Notes: generated by a model not told the origin, from the sequence alone. A DNA stretch of 64,000 nucleotides from Mesorhizobium sp. B4-1-3 (GCF_006439355.1 NZ_VFTG01000030.1:1-64000), one strand, 5' to 3'; counted from the first letter of the stretch, positions 44,971 to 56,497 are shown. Program-made: numbers and translations.

Positions 44971-46110
44971 ATGAAATCGCTTGGCAGCATTCGCAGGGAT
45001 TTCGCGCCATGGAACGACCCGAATGCCAAGCCTTATATCCAGTTCGACAGGGTCACCAAGAAGTTCGGTGATTTCATCGCCGTCAACAATCTGTCGCTGA
45101 CCATCTTCGAGCGTGAATTCTTCGCGCTGCTCGGCGCTTCCGGCTGCGGAAAGTCGACGCTGCTCAGGATGCTCGCCGGCTTCGAGGAGCCGTCCGCGGG
45201 CCGCATCCTACTCGACGGGCAGGACCTGCGCGGCATTCCGCCCTACAAGCGGCCGGTCAACATGATGTTCCAGTCCTACGCGCTGTTCCCGCATATGACG
45301 GTGGAAAAGAACATCGCCTTCGGCCTCAAGCAGGAAGGCATGCCTGGAGCCGATATCGAAAAGCGCGTCGCCGAGATGCTGAAGCTCGTCAAGCTCGAGC
45401 AGTTCGCCAAGCGCAAGCCGCACCAGCTCTCGGGCGGCCAGCGCCAGCGCGTGGCGCTTGCCCGCTCGGTGGCCAAGCGGCCCAAGGTTCTGCTGCTCGA
45501 CGAACCGCTCGGCGCTTTGGACAAGAAGCTGCGCGAGGAAACCCAGTTCGAACTGATGGACCTTCAGCAGGAACTCGGCCTTACCTTCGTCGTCGTCACG
45601 CACGACCAGGAGGAGGCCATGACCATGGCCGACCGGATCGCCATCATGGATAAGGGCGAGGTGATGCAGGTCGCGACGCCTGCCGAGATCTACGAGGCGC
45701 CGACCTCGCGCTTCGTGGCGCATTTCGTCGGCAATGTGAACATGTTCGAGGGCAAGGTCGCCGAGCGCACGGCAAGCACGACCCGCATCACCGGCGCGAC
45801 CGGAGCGCAGATCGTCGTCGACAATGGCGGCGCCGCCGCTGCCGGCTCCGACATCATCTTCGCGATCCGGCCGGAGAAGATCAAGGTTTCCTCGAAAAAG
45901 CCGGCCGATGCCGTCAACGCGCTCGAAGGCGAGGTCTACGACGTCGCCTATCTCGGCGACATGACCGTCTATCATATCAAGCTCGACGACGGGCAGATCG
46001 TGCGGGCGAGCGCGTTGAACGCCTCGCGGATCACCGAGGATCCGCTCACCTGGAACGACCGCGCCTGGGTCTCCTTTCGGCCGGACGCCGGCGTCGTTTT
46101 GACGAGGTAG
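44971..46110 (+). CDS. potG: Polyamine ABC transporter ATP-binding protein
   Basis: A 379-residue ATPase. ATG 44971 (MKSLGSIRRDF) follows GGAGTGGGG; an earlier frame is not homologous. Walker A is LLGASGCGKSTLL, the Q-loop is MMFQSYALFPHMTV, the signature is LSGGQRQRVALAR and Walker B is VLLLDEPLGALD. The C-terminal TOBE region (about 290-379) includes FAIRPEKIKVS. It would dimerise under PotH and PotI. Nine bases separate it from potH. Confidence 0.95.
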   Translation: MKSLGSIRRDFAPWNDPNAKPYIQFDRVTKKFGDFIAVNNLSLTIFEREFFALLGASGCGKSTLLRMLAGFEEPSAGRILLDGQDLRGIPPYKRPVNMMFQSYALFPHMTVEKNIAFGLKQEGMPGADIEKRVAEMLKLVKLEQFAKRKPHQLSGGQRQRVALARSVAKRPKVLLLDEPLGALDKKLREETQFELMDLQQELGLTFVVVTHDQEEAMTMADRIAIMDKGEVMQVATPAEIYEAPTSRFVAHFVGNVNMFEGKVAERTASTTRITGATGAQIVVDNGGAAAAGSDIIFAIRPEKIKVSSKKPADAVNALEGEVYDVAYLGDMTVYHIKLDDGQIVRASALNASRITEDPLTWNDRAWVSFRPDAGVVLTR

Positions 46111-46119
46111 AAGCGGGTC

Positions 46120-47082
46120 ATGACCAACATCGCCGCCACCGCATCCTCGTCGACCGAAACCGCCGCAGTCCCGACAACATTGGCGAAGGGCTTCGTCAAC
46201 CGCCTCGTCATCATCATTCCCTATCTCTGGCTGCTGTTCCTCTTCCTCGTTCCCTTCATCATCGTCTTCAAGATTTCGCTGTCGCAGACGGCGATCTCGA
46301 TGCCGCCTTATACGCCGGTGCTCGACTTCAAGGATGGTGTCTCGGGATTCCTTGCCGGCTTCCGCGAGCTCAACTTCGACAACTACATCTGGCTCACCCA
46401 GGATGCGCTCTATTTCAACGCTTACGTGACCAGCCTGATCATCGCGGCGATCTCGACGATACTCACGCTGATCGTCGGCTATCCGATCGCCTATGGCATG
46501 GCGCGCGCGCCGGCCACGATCCGCCCGACCTTGCTGATGCTGGTGATCCTGCCCTTCTGGACCTCGTTCTTGATCCGGGTCTATGCCTGGATCGGTATCC
46601 TGAAGCCCGAAGGGCTGCTCAACCAGGTTCTGCTCGCCACCGGCCTGGTCAGCCAGCCGCTGGTCATTCTCAACACCTACACCGCGATCTTCATCGGCAT
46701 CGTCTATTCCTACCTGCCCTTCATGGTGCTGCCGCTCTATTCCTCGCTGGAGAAGATGGACTATTCGCTGATCGAGGCGGCGCAGGACCTCGGCTGCCCG
46801 CCGACCGTCGCCTTCTGGAAGATCACCTTCCCGCTGTCGCTGCCCGGCGTCGTCGCCGGCTGCCTGCTGGTGTTCATCCCCGCCGTCGGCGAGTTCGTCA
46901 TTCCCGACCTCCTCGGCGGTTCGCAGACGCTGATGATCGGCAAGACGCTCTGGAATGAGTTCTTCTCAAACCGCGACTGGCCGGTGTCGTCGGCGGTGGC
47001 CGTCATCCTGCTCCTGGTGCTGACCATACCGATCATGTTCTTCCAGCAGGCGCAGGCAAAGGCACAGGAGCAGGGCAGATGA
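46120..47082 (+). CDS. potH: Polyamine ABC transporter permease
   Basis: A 320-residue inner-membrane permease with six helices of the BPD family. The coupling motif that contacts the ATPase is EAAQDLGCPPTVAFWKITFPLSLPGV. It follows potG by nine bases and overlaps potI by ATGA. With PotI it forms the transport channel for the polyamine delivered by PotF. Confidence 0.94.
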   Translation: MTNIAATASSSTETAAVPTTLAKGFVNRLVIIIPYLWLLFLFLVPFIIVFKISLSQTAISMPPYTPVLDFKDGVSGFLAGFRELNFDNYIWLTQDALYFNAYVTSLIIAAISTILTLIVGYPIAYGMARAPATIRPTLLMLVILPFWTSFLIRVYAWIGILKPEGLLNQVLLATGLVSQPLVILNTYTAIFIGIVYSYLPFMVLPLYSSLEKMDYSLIEAAQDLGCPPTVAFWKITFPLSLPGVVAGCLLVFIPAVGEFVIPDLLGGSQTLMIGKTLWNEFFSNRDWPVSSAVAVILLLVLTIPIMFFQQAQAKAQEQGR

Positions 47083-47897
47083 ACTCGACCTGGAGCCGCT
47101 TCAACATCAGCTCGATCGTGCTGGGCTTTGCCTTCCTCTATCTGCCGATCGTGCTTCTGATCGTCTTTTCCTTCAACGAATCCAAGCTCGTCACCGTCTG
47201 GGGCGGCTTCTCGACCAAATGGTACGTGTCGCTGTTCCACAACCAGGGCCTGATGGACGCCACCTGGGTCACGGCGCGGGTCGGCGTCATCTCGGCAACG
47301 GTGGCGACCGTGCTCGGCACCCTCGCCGCCATCACGCTCACGCGCTACACCCGCTTCAGGGGGCGGGTGCTCTTCTCGGGCATGGTGTTCGCGCCGCTGG
47401 TCATGCCGGAAGTCATCACCGGCCTCTCGCTGCTCTTGCTCTTCGTCGCCGTCGGGCTCGATCGCGGCTTCGTCACGGTGACGCTCGCGCACATCACCTT
47501 CACCATGTGCTTCGTCGCCGTCGTCGTGCAGTCGCGGCTGGTCTCCTTCGACCGCTCGCTGGAGGAGGCGGCGATGGATCTCGGCGCGCCGCCGGTGAAG
47601 ACCTTCTTCCAGATCACCTTGCCGGTCATCCTGCCGGCGATCATCTCCGGGTGGATGCTGGCTTTCACGCTCTCGCTGGACGATCTGGTCATCGCGAGCT
47701 TCACCTCGGGTCCCGGCGCCACCACGCTGCCGATGAAGATCTACAGCCAGGTGCGTCTCGGCGTGACCCCGGAAATCAATGCTGCCTGCACGATCCTGAT
47801 CGCAGTGGTGGCGATCGGCGTCATCATCGCCTCGATTGCCAACAAGCGGCGCGAGGTCCAGCGCCAGCTCGACGAGCAGGCCGCACAACGCGGTTGA
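47079..47897 (+). CDS. potI: Polyamine ABC transporter permease
   Basis: A 272-residue permease, partner of PotH. It has six helices and the coupling motif EAAMDLGAPPVKTFFQITLPVILPAI. Its start lies in an ATGA overlap with potH. It is the last gene of the operon and is followed by a bidirectional terminator hairpin at 47907-47929. Confidence 0.94.
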   Translation: MNSTWSRFNISSIVLGFAFLYLPIVLLIVFSFNESKLVTVWGGFSTKWYVSLFHNQGLMDATWVTARVGVISATVATVLGTLAAITLTRYTRFRGRVLFSGMVFAPLVMPEVITGLSLLLLFVAVGLDRGFVTVTLAHITFTMCFVAVVVQSRLVSFDRSLEEAAMDLGAPPVKTFFQITLPVILPAIISGWMLAFTLSLDDLVIASFTSGPGATTLPMKIYSQVRLGVTPEINAACTILIAVVAIGVIIASIANKRREVQRQLDEQAAQRG

Positions 47898-47906
47898 ATG
47901 AGGAAC

Positions 47907-47929
47907 TGGGGGCGCTCTTTGCGCCCCCA
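47907..47929. terminator. Bidirectional terminator between potI and the AsmA-like gene
   Basis: Arms TGGGGGCGC (47907-47915) and GCGCCCCCA (47921-47929) with a TCTTT loop, in the 35-base gap between convergent genes. Confidence 0.8.
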
Positions 47930-47932
47930 AAC

Positions 47933-49813
47933 TTATTGACCCGTGACGCCGGGAGCGATCGGCGAGATGAACGGCGCGCTCCAGTTGCCGCCGACGAAGA
48001 ACAGCGACTGGTTCGGCGGAGGGGGAGGCGGGCTAGCCGCCTGACCGTTGGCCTGTTGGGACTGCTGCGCCGGCTGTCCGCTGGGCATCACGCCGCCCGA
48101 GAGTGCCAGCCCGCGTCCTACATAGGAGGCAATGCCCGACAGCCAGATCTTGTATTTCTGCGCATTGATCTCGGCCTTGTCCAGGCGCGCCACGCCCTTC
48201 GAGATGCTTGCCTTGATCTCGGCCCCGTCGATCGGCAGCGAACCGTTGGCGACGTCGTCGAGCGCGAAGAAGCCGCCTTGCTGGTTGCGCTTGAGGAAGG
48301 CCGGCAGGTCGAGCCCGTTGAGCGTGCCCGGCCCGAACGTCGCCGAGAACGATCCGTCAGCGTTCTCGAAGATGGAATTCCAGGCCTTGCCCGGTCCCTT
48401 GAGGATGACCGATACCGTCCCGGTGCCGGCCGGCACTAATCGCGTCATTCCCGCCGCCGTGGCAAAGGCCCCCGTATCGACATCCGACGCCAGGAGCCGC
48501 ATCTCGACCTGCGTGCCTTCCGGCTTGCGGTCGAAGCGCAGGCTGCTTTGGATAGTGCCGTTGAAGGCCGACGCATCGGATATGTCGAAGACGGCAAGGC
48601 CGTTCTTGACCTGCGCGGTCGCCGCGACGTCGGCAAGCTGCACCGGTCCGGCCGTGGCATGCGCCGCCGACAGCCTAAGGTCCAGATTGATGCGGTCGGC
48701 GAAGCTGGTGTCGATGTCGCCGGGGCCGGCCTCGCCGGTGGGCGCGACAGGCGTGAAAGCCGACAGGAAGGATCTGAGGTCCAGCGTATCGAAGGCGAGC
48801 GTGCCGGCAATCACCGGGCGTCCCTCGGCGAAGGACAAATCCAGCGCTCCCATGCCCGGATTGTTGTTGAGCGTGACCGTGGTGTTCTCGAATTTCGCGC
48901 GCCCCGCCGAGGCGTTCACCTTGCTGGCAATCGAGACGGCGCCGATCGCAGCGCCTGGCGCGATGCCGGCCTGCGACCATTCCAGCACGCGCCGCAGCGA
49001 CGGCGCGGCGAACTTTGCCTGGCCGTCCAGATAGGCGTTGTCCGACATCGAGGCCGTTCCGTCGAACGAGAACGTCGCGGGCGCCGCCTTGAAGGAGAAG
49101 GTGACGGGGGCTGGCCCTCCGGCAAACAGCACCAGCGGTTTTGGCGAGGAGAAATCGAGCTGCACGCTCTCGCCGCGCCAGATTCCGGTCACGGTCAGCG
49201 ATGCATCGCTGTTCATCGCTTCCCAGTTGACCTGGCCGTTCAGGCTGCTCAGGATTTCGGTGTCCTTGCCGTCAACCGAAGTCACCACGCGGCCATCGCG
49301 GAATTCCACGGTGCCGAACGGATCGGAAGGTAATCTGCCGAGGTCCGGCTTCTGCGGGTTGGCGGTGACAATGCCGCGCGCGGTATCGATCGAGCGCGTG
49401 ATGCGCCCGCCGGTCGGAAGTGGCGGCAGATAGAAGCCGCTCGCCGTGCGCTGCGCCCTGATCGTCGGGCGCACCAGCCTTGCGGTCGAGAAGGCGACGT
49501 CGCCCTGCAGGGCAGCCATGGCTGAGAGATCGACTTCGACGCGGTCGGCCTCGATCACCGGCGGCGTTTCGGTCTCGGTCCATTGCGACAGCGTCACGTC
49601 GCTGAGGATCGCCCGGAACTTCGGCCACACTTCGATGCGCGGCGAGCCGTCGATCGTGACCCTGAAGCCGCTCCAGGCGCTCAATTCCCAGGCGATGCGG
49701 TCGCGCACGATGCGTGTCGAGGCAATCAGCGGCAACGCCGCGACCGCGAGCGCGATGATGAGCACGGCAACGCCGATCGCCCACACCCCGCGCCGGATCA
49801 GAGATGATGGCAT
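47933..49813 (-). CDS. AsmA-family inner-membrane protein
   Basis: A 626-residue protein of the AsmA/TamB-related bridge-like family. One N-terminal membrane helix (about 8-30, GVWAIGVAVLIIALAVAALPLIA) is followed by the AsmA start (RIVRDRIAWELSAWSGFRVTIDG, then VWPKFRAILSDVTLSQW) and a long beta-rich periplasmic body. The C-terminal AsmA_2-like region has DIDTSFADRINLDLRLSA and ENADGSFSATFGPGTLNGLDL. A Gln/Pro-rich stretch precedes the end. ATG 49813 (MPSSLIRRG) is chosen; an in-frame GTG at 49922 is possible. Such proteins act in lipid transport and outer-membrane balance; the precise role is unknown. Confidence 0.85.
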   Translation of the reverse strand: MPSSLIRRGVWAIGVAVLIIALAVAALPLIASTRIVRDRIAWELSAWSGFRVTIDGSPRIEVWPKFRAILSDVTLSQWTETETPPVIEADRVEVDLSAMAALQGDVAFSTARLVRPTIRAQRTASGFYLPPLPTGGRITRSIDTARGIVTANPQKPDLGRLPSDPFGTVEFRDGRVVTSVDGKDTEILSSLNGQVNWEAMNSDASLTVTGIWRGESVQLDFSSPKPLVLFAGGPAPVTFSFKAAPATFSFDGTASMSDNAYLDGQAKFAAPSLRRVLEWSQAGIAPGAAIGAVSIASKVNASAGRAKFENTTVTLNNNPGMGALDLSFAEGRPVIAGTLAFDTLDLRSFLSAFTPVAPTGEAGPGDIDTSFADRINLDLRLSAAHATAGPVQLADVAATAQVKNGLAVFDISDASAFNGTIQSSLRFDRKPEGTQVEMRLLASDVDTGAFATAAGMTRLVPAGTGTVSVILKGPGKAWNSIFENADGSFSATFGPGTLNGLDLPAFLKRNQQGGFFALDDVANGSLPIDGAEIKASISKGVARLDKAEINAQKYKIWLSGIASYVGRGLALSGGVMPSGQPAQQSQQANGQAASPPPPPPNQSLFFVGGNWSAPFISPIAPGVTGQ

Positions 49814-50079
49814 TTCGCCCCGTATGCTTTCGTTGCCGACAAAACCGCCCGACGGGTGTAACCGAGCGCCGACGCTTTTCAAGTCTTTATGGCCTTGCGA
49901 TGGCATTTGCGCACCCGCAGCCACGGGTCACCGGAACAAAATCTTGCTCTGCTGCGCTGCAATATGCATAAGCGGGCTGCACGATCCCGATCCGCAATCG
50001 CGCGCCGTTTTTGGGACGATGGCATAGGCGACGTTGAGCTTAACTGGCTCGAACGCGACGCGCTTTGGGAGGAGCGATT

Positions 50080-52038
<1,959 letters not shown>

Positions 52039-52155
52039 CCGTTAACAAAATATGTCCACCGAATTTACCTAGATTTCATGGGTGGTACACATTCGTAAAT
52101 TTTTTTGGGCCCCGGTAAGGACTTGTTAACGGCCGACCTCGATAGTCGCGTGTAA

Positions 52156-52257
52156 CTTGAGGGAGAAATCCCGTTCCTCGCCCCTGAGGTTCAGCTCAAG
52201 CCCCCGTTGTGACAGCATCCCATTTCTCAAGGCGTCCTCCAGGACGCCTTTTTCTTT
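52156..52257 (+). ncRNA. Candidate small RNA with three-way junction and intrinsic terminator
   Basis: In the 238-base gap between the acetoacetyl-CoA synthetase gene and the kinase gene, the plus strand has a compact foldable unit. CTTGA (52156-52160) pairs with TCAAG (52196-52200). Between them sit GGGA-GAAA-TCCC (52161-52172) with a GNRA-type loop and CTGA-GGT-TCAG (52184-52194). About 28 bases later comes a strong intrinsic terminator: AAGGCGTCCT (52229-52238) and AGGACGCCTT (52241-52250), then TTTCTTT. The terminator could simply belong to the upstream gene, but it lies 190 bases past its stop. The 5' end is a guess and no promoter is assigned. Confidence 0.45.
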
Positions 52258-52276
52258 GGCCGCCTTCCCGGCGATC

Positions 52277-55200
52277 TTATTCGGCAAGCACGCGAGTCGA
52301 GGGGAAGGCGACCTCGACCAGCGTTCCTTCGCCAGGCGTCGAGGTGATGGCGAAGCGGGCGCGGTTCGCCTCCACCATGGCCTTGGTGAGCGGCAGGCCG
52401 AGGCCGGTGCCGTCGCCGCGTCCGCGCTTCAGCGCATTGATCTGCTTGAACGGCTTCAGCGCTTGCTCGATCTCGGCCTGCGTCATGCCGATGCCGGTGT
52501 CCCGCACGCGCATGACGACATCGCCCGAGGCCTCGTAAGCGGTCGAGACGATCACCTGGCCGCCGGCCTGGGTGTAGCGGATGGCGTTGGACAGGATGTT
52601 GAGGGCGATCTGGCGCACGCTTCTGAGATCTGCCACCACTTCCGGCAGTCGCGAGGCGAAGCTGGAGCGGATGATGACGCGTTCGCGATTGGCCTGCGGC
52701 TGCATCATCGCCACCGTCTCGGCCAGCGTGTCGTTGAGCGACACCGCCTCGTAATCCATCTCCTGCTGGCCGGCCTCGATCTTGGAGATGTCGAGCAGGT
52801 CGTTCACGAGGTCGAGCACATGGTTGCCTGACCGGTTGATGTCGCGCAGGTAGTCGCGATAGCGGTCGTTGGTGATCGGACCGAATTTCTCGTCGACCAT
52901 CAGCTCGGAAAACCCGATGATGGCGTTGAGGGGGGTGCGGATCTCGTGGCTGATGCGGGCCAGGAAATCCGTCTTCTGCGAGGAGGCGCGCTCGGCCACC
53001 GCGCGCGCCTGCGTCAGGTCTTCCTCAGCCCGCTTCCATTGCGTGATGTCGCGCACCACGGCGCAGAAGCCGCTGTCGTTGGGCAACCTGCCGATGGTCA
53101 TGAACAGCGGGATGAAACGCCCCTGCGCCTCGCGGCCGATGACTTCCCGGCCATCATTCAAGACGCTCGCCACGCCCGGCTCCGAAAGCCCGGCGAGATA
53201 GTCGCGCGCCGCGCGCTGGCTTTCTATGGCAAACAGCGAGGCGAAGGGCTTGCCCGCGACCTCGTCGCTGTCAAAACCGAACAGGGCTTCCGCCGGCCGG
53301 CTGATCGAGCGGATGTTGCCGTCACGGCCGATCAGCACGACGCCGTCGGTAGCGGTGTCGATGATGGTGCGCATCTCGGCGATGCGCGATTTCAGTTCCG
53401 GCACGTCCGGCTGCAGCGCCGGTTCGTCGTTGGCAGCGGTGAAATGCGCTGCGTCGTCCTCGCCGGAACGCCGCACCACCAGCATCAGCGCCTTGCCGCC
53501 GCGCCACGGCACCGAGCGCAGCAGCGCGTCGATCGGGAATTCCTGGCCGTGGCGGGTCTTGAGCTTCAGCGAGTGGTCGCTTTCATCCGTGGCGGTATCC
53601 TCGGCATAGGGATCGGCAAAGAGCGCGCCTAGGCCCCCCGCATCCGCGAGATCGTCCAGCGCGTCATAGCCGGTGAGTTCGAGGAAGGCGTCATTGGCAT
53701 AGTGCAGCTCGTCGCCCGAATGGATGAGCAGCGGCACCGGCAGCCTGGCGAGGATGGATGTATCGGGTGCCTTGGCTTCCTCTCCGGTCGAAAACGCGGA
53801 CGGCACGAAACCCGAGGATTTGAGCCGCGGTACGTCGAGGCGCGGCCGCGCCGCGGTCCCTTCCGGCTGTTCTTCCGCGGCCGTGGCGGCATCCGCGTCG
53901 GAGCCCGCCCAATCCTCATTGTCCTGCGCATCGCGGAAATCGTCGGCAGTCATGCTGTCGTCGTCGGCCGTGGCCTGGGGGGCGGGCTGCCCGGTGGCGA
54001 CCGGCTGCGCGACGGCTGGCTGCTGCGGCTCCACGGCTGCCTGCCGAGCGTCCTCTGCCTGTTCGGGCTGGGAAACCGGCGCGCCTCCAATTTCCTCGGC
54101 AGATTTTTCCTCATCGGCATAGTTGAGCAGCGAGCCGGAACCGGCCGAGGTCCCGGTCTGGCCGGCGGCGCCCCTCTCGGCGGCGTCATCGATGCCGTCG
54201 AGACGCGCCAGGTCTTCCTGGTCTTCCGCCTCGGTCTGCGCCTCCGCGGTCTCCGCATCGGCCTTCGCGTCGTCGGCTTCCGAGGCTTCCGGTGCGGATG
54301 TCTGGCTTGCTTGCCGCGCGGAATCGTCGTGCTTCGCCGCGTCGGGCGGAAGCGGCTGGTTTGCGCCGGCCCTCGCTTCGTCGGCCGGTTTTTTTACCGC
54401 CGCCGTGTCCTCGCCGGCTGCGGCCGCATCGGGTTGCTTGTCGGCTTTGGGGGCATTCGGCTCGGCGGGGGCAGAGCTGTCCTTGCGCAGCCGCTCGCCG
54501 ATCTCGCGGAAGGCACTGCGCTCGAGGACCGACAGGCTCCGCTGATTTGCCGGCGTGTCGCTCCCCGGCTGCTTGTCGTTGGCCGGATGGCGATGCTCGG
54601 CCAGCCTTATCACCTTGTCGGCGAAGCGCCGCTCCGGCTTCGGCACGATGCTCAGCGCCGGCACTTCGCCCCGGAACGGATCTTCGGGCTTTGGCTGCTG
54701 CGTTGGCGTCCGCTCCGCTGCCGGCCGTTCGGCCGACGGTTCGGTACCGTCGGAGGTGGCCACGGTTGGGGCGGCATTCGGCACCAAGGCCATGCCAATC
54801 GCTTCGGGATCGACCACGGCGTCGGCCGCGCGCGCGACGCCGAAACCGCGAAAACCTTCGAAGGCGCGGCTGCGGCCATAGACGGGCAGCGCTGCCAGAT
54901 CGACGGGGATCTTCAGACCGGTTCCGGCCACCGGCCAAAGCACCGAGCGGCCGGACCAGGTATCGCGCCGATCGAGCAGACCGGCGATCTCGCCCGAGGC
55001 ATCGAGGCCGAAAGTGGCGGCGACATCCCTGAAGCGGCGGCCAATCACATCGGCGGCAGGCTGGCCGACGATGTTGGCGAATTCGGGCGACAGCGCGCTG
55101 AACCTGCCTTCGGCGTCGGTGCGCCAGACGAAGCGCAACGGCGGCGCGGAGCGGTCGATGCCGCGGGGCGGCTGGGCTGATGTCGTGGTTTCGCCGCCAC

Positions 55201-56299
55201 CCTGTCCCTGGTCTTCGGCCGTCGCGGCCCCTACCGGCGCGTCCTTCGCCGGCGTCGCGGGGCGAGCATGCCCGGCATCCTCGTTGCCGGCATTGAAGTA
55301 CCAATGGTCGTGCTCGCCGGCGCTGGCATCGGCGGGCTCCCTGCTGGAGCCGGCGGCGTCGGCTTGATGATCGGCGGTGGGCTGCTGGCCGACGAAGGTC
55401 CGGCTGTCGGCGTCGGATCGTGCATCGCCGTTGGTATCGCCTGGGGCCGGCTCGGCCTCTTCGCCAACCGCCGCGGCCGGCACCGGCTTGTCCGGAGCGG
55501 ACTGGGGCTCGGGCTCGACTGCTGGGCTTTCATCTGGCGGCGTAGCGCTAACGGTCTCTGGTGCCGCAACCCGTCGATCGCCGGTCTGATCGCGCTGGTC
55601 GGCGGTCGATTGATCCTCTTGGCCGCCGTCGTCGCCGAGCTGGTCCTCGTCGATCACCACCAGCAGATGTCGGGTATCGGTGAGCCGCGCGAAGCCGGCC
55701 GGATAGGAGGTGTCGGCGCCGGGCACCAGGCGCTTGACGACGCGGTCGCCGCTGCTTGCCACATCCGCGACCAGGGCAGCCAGCGTCCGAGCCTCGATGC
55801 CGAGCGCTGCGAAGCCGTCCGAGGCTGCTTCAACGCCGCCTTGCGCGTCGACGAAGGCAATGAAATGCCCGGTCTCGGTAAAACCGCCGATGGCGCGGCC
55901 GGCGATCTCGCCGGCACTGCGCGAATTGGTCTGCGCCGCCGGTAGCGCAAGCAGGATTGCCTTCTCGCCGTCCGGCATCGTCACCGCGCTGGCCAGGAAG
56001 CCGACGGCGCGGCTCACCATGCCGGCGGCCAGCCTGACCGTGATGGCGCGGTCGCTGCCGATATCCGGAAAACCGCTGGTCGCCATGATCTGTCGCCGGG
56101 CAATCAGCGGCAGCCGCGCAGAGGCGCCGATGATCGCTTCGATGTCCGGATAACCGAACACCGACGCTCCCGGACCGTTCGCCCAGATCACCTGTTCGAG
56201 GTCGGCCGACAAAATGGCCAAGGCATCGCCCGCGGCAAAGCGCTGGCGCACCGCGTCGAGCACGGCGACGTCGAGAAAGGAGTAGTTTTCAGGCGGCAT
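52277..56299 (-). CDS. PdhS-like multi-PAS sensor histidine kinase
   Basis: A 1340-residue soluble kinase. ATG 56299 (MPPENYSFLDV) follows an AGGAGGG site. A PAS-like segment opens the protein (about 15-60), another lies near 385-430 (RFVWRTDAEGRFSALSPEFANIVG), and two more precede the kinase core (about 850-950 and 975-1085). Between them are long Ala/Glu/Pro-rich low-complexity stretches. The HisKA motif is RISHEIRTPLNAIIGFSELM with His1118, followed by a complete ATPase domain (NILSNAIRY, VRDTGIGM, GTGLGLPLTKAMVEA). No receiver domain is present. The kinase core and the ending VEVAFPSTRVLAE match PdhS of Brucella and relatives, which act with DivK in polarity and cell-cycle control. A CtrA box lies just upstream. 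Confidence 0.88.
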   Translation of the reverse strand: MPPENYSFLDVAVLDAVRQRFAAGDALAILSADLEQVIWANGPGASVFGYPDIEAIIGASARLPLIARRQIMATSGFPDIGSDRAITVRLAAGMVSRAVGFLASAVTMPDGEKAILLALPAAQTNSRSAGEIAGRAIGGFTETGHFIAFVDAQGGVEAASDGFAALGIEARTLAALVADVASSGDRVVKRLVPGADTSYPAGFARLTDTRHLLVVIDEDQLGDDGGQEDQSTADQRDQTGDRRVAAPETVSATPPDESPAVEPEPQSAPDKPVPAAAVGEEAEPAPGDTNGDARSDADSRTFVGQQPTADHQADAAGSSREPADASAGEHDHWYFNAGNEDAGHARPATPAKDAPVGAATAEDQGQGGGETTTSAQPPRGIDRSAPPLRFVWRTDAEGRFSALSPEFANIVGQPAADVIGRRFRDVAATFGLDASGEIAGLLDRRDTWSGRSVLWPVAGTGLKIPVDLAALPVYGRSRAFEGFRGFGVARAADAVVDPEAIGMALVPNAAPTVATSDGTEPSAERPAAERTPTQQPKPEDPFRGEVPALSIVPKPERRFADKVIRLAEHRHPANDKQPGSDTPANQRSLSVLERSAFREIGERLRKDSSAPAEPNAPKADKQPDAAAAGEDTAAVKKPADEARAGANQPLPPDAAKHDDSARQASQTSAPEASEADDAKADAETAEAQTEAEDQEDLARLDGIDDAAERGAAGQTGTSAGSGSLLNYADEEKSAEEIGGAPVSQPEQAEDARQAAVEPQQPAVAQPVATGQPAPQATADDDSMTADDFRDAQDNEDWAGSDADAATAAEEQPEGTAARPRLDVPRLKSSGFVPSAFSTGEEAKAPDTSILARLPVPLLIHSGDELHYANDAFLELTGYDALDDLADAGGLGALFADPYAEDTATDESDHSLKLKTRHGQEFPIDALLRSVPWRGGKALMLVVRRSGEDDAAHFTAANDEPALQPDVPELKSRIAEMRTIIDTATDGVVLIGRDGNIRSISRPAEALFGFDSDEVAGKPFASLFAIESQRAARDYLAGLSEPGVASVLNDGREVIGREAQGRFIPLFMTIGRLPNDSGFCAVVRDITQWKRAEEDLTQARAVAERASSQKTDFLARISHEIRTPLNAIIGFSELMVDEKFGPITNDRYRDYLRDINRSGNHVLDLVNDLLDISKIEAGQQEMDYEAVSLNDTLAETVAMMQPQANRERVIIRSSFASRLPEVVADLRSVRQIALNILSNAIRYTQAGGQVIVSTAYEASGDVVMRVRDTGIGMTQAEIEQALKPFKQINALKRGRGDGTGLGLPLTKAMVEANRARFAITSTPGEGTLVEVAFPSTRVLAE

Positions 56300-56334
56300 G
56301 CGCTGGCCGACCCTCCTGAGTGGGCATTTGTCAG

Positions 56335-56349
56335 TTAACGCTTTGTTAA
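56335..56349. promoter_or_regulatory. CtrA binding box upstream of the PdhS-like kinase
   Basis: TTAA-CGCTTTG-TTAA at 56335-56349 is an exact TTAA-N7-TTAA match to the CtrA consensus and is symmetric enough to read on either strand. It lies 36 bases before the kinase ATG, where it could control kinase transcription. A further GTTAAC half-site occurs near 56415, on the phasin side. Binding is inferred from the consensus only. Confidence 0.7.
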
Positions 56350-56467
56350 TAAAAGCCCATGGCCCCAAGGTCCACAAGCCTAGGCTTGCATAGGTCGAAA
56401 TCTCTGGGCTCTTGGTTAACGGCCCAATGGCTACGCCCTATTGCTGACGCTTGGGAAAGATTTTATG

Positions 56468-56497
56468 GTGCGCTGCAACAAAAATGTTGCAATGCAC
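56468..56497. promoter_or_regulatory. Palindromic operator upstream of the phasin gene, PhaR-type candidate
   Basis: The 30-base dyad consists of GTGC (56468-56471), TGCAACA (56474-56480), an AAAA spacer, TGTTGCA (56485-56491) and GCAC (56494-56497). Repressor PhaR/AniA binds TGC-rich dyads upstream of phasin genes in Paracoccus and related bacteria. The dyad lies about 80 bases before the phasin start, at promoter distance. Confidence 0.55.
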
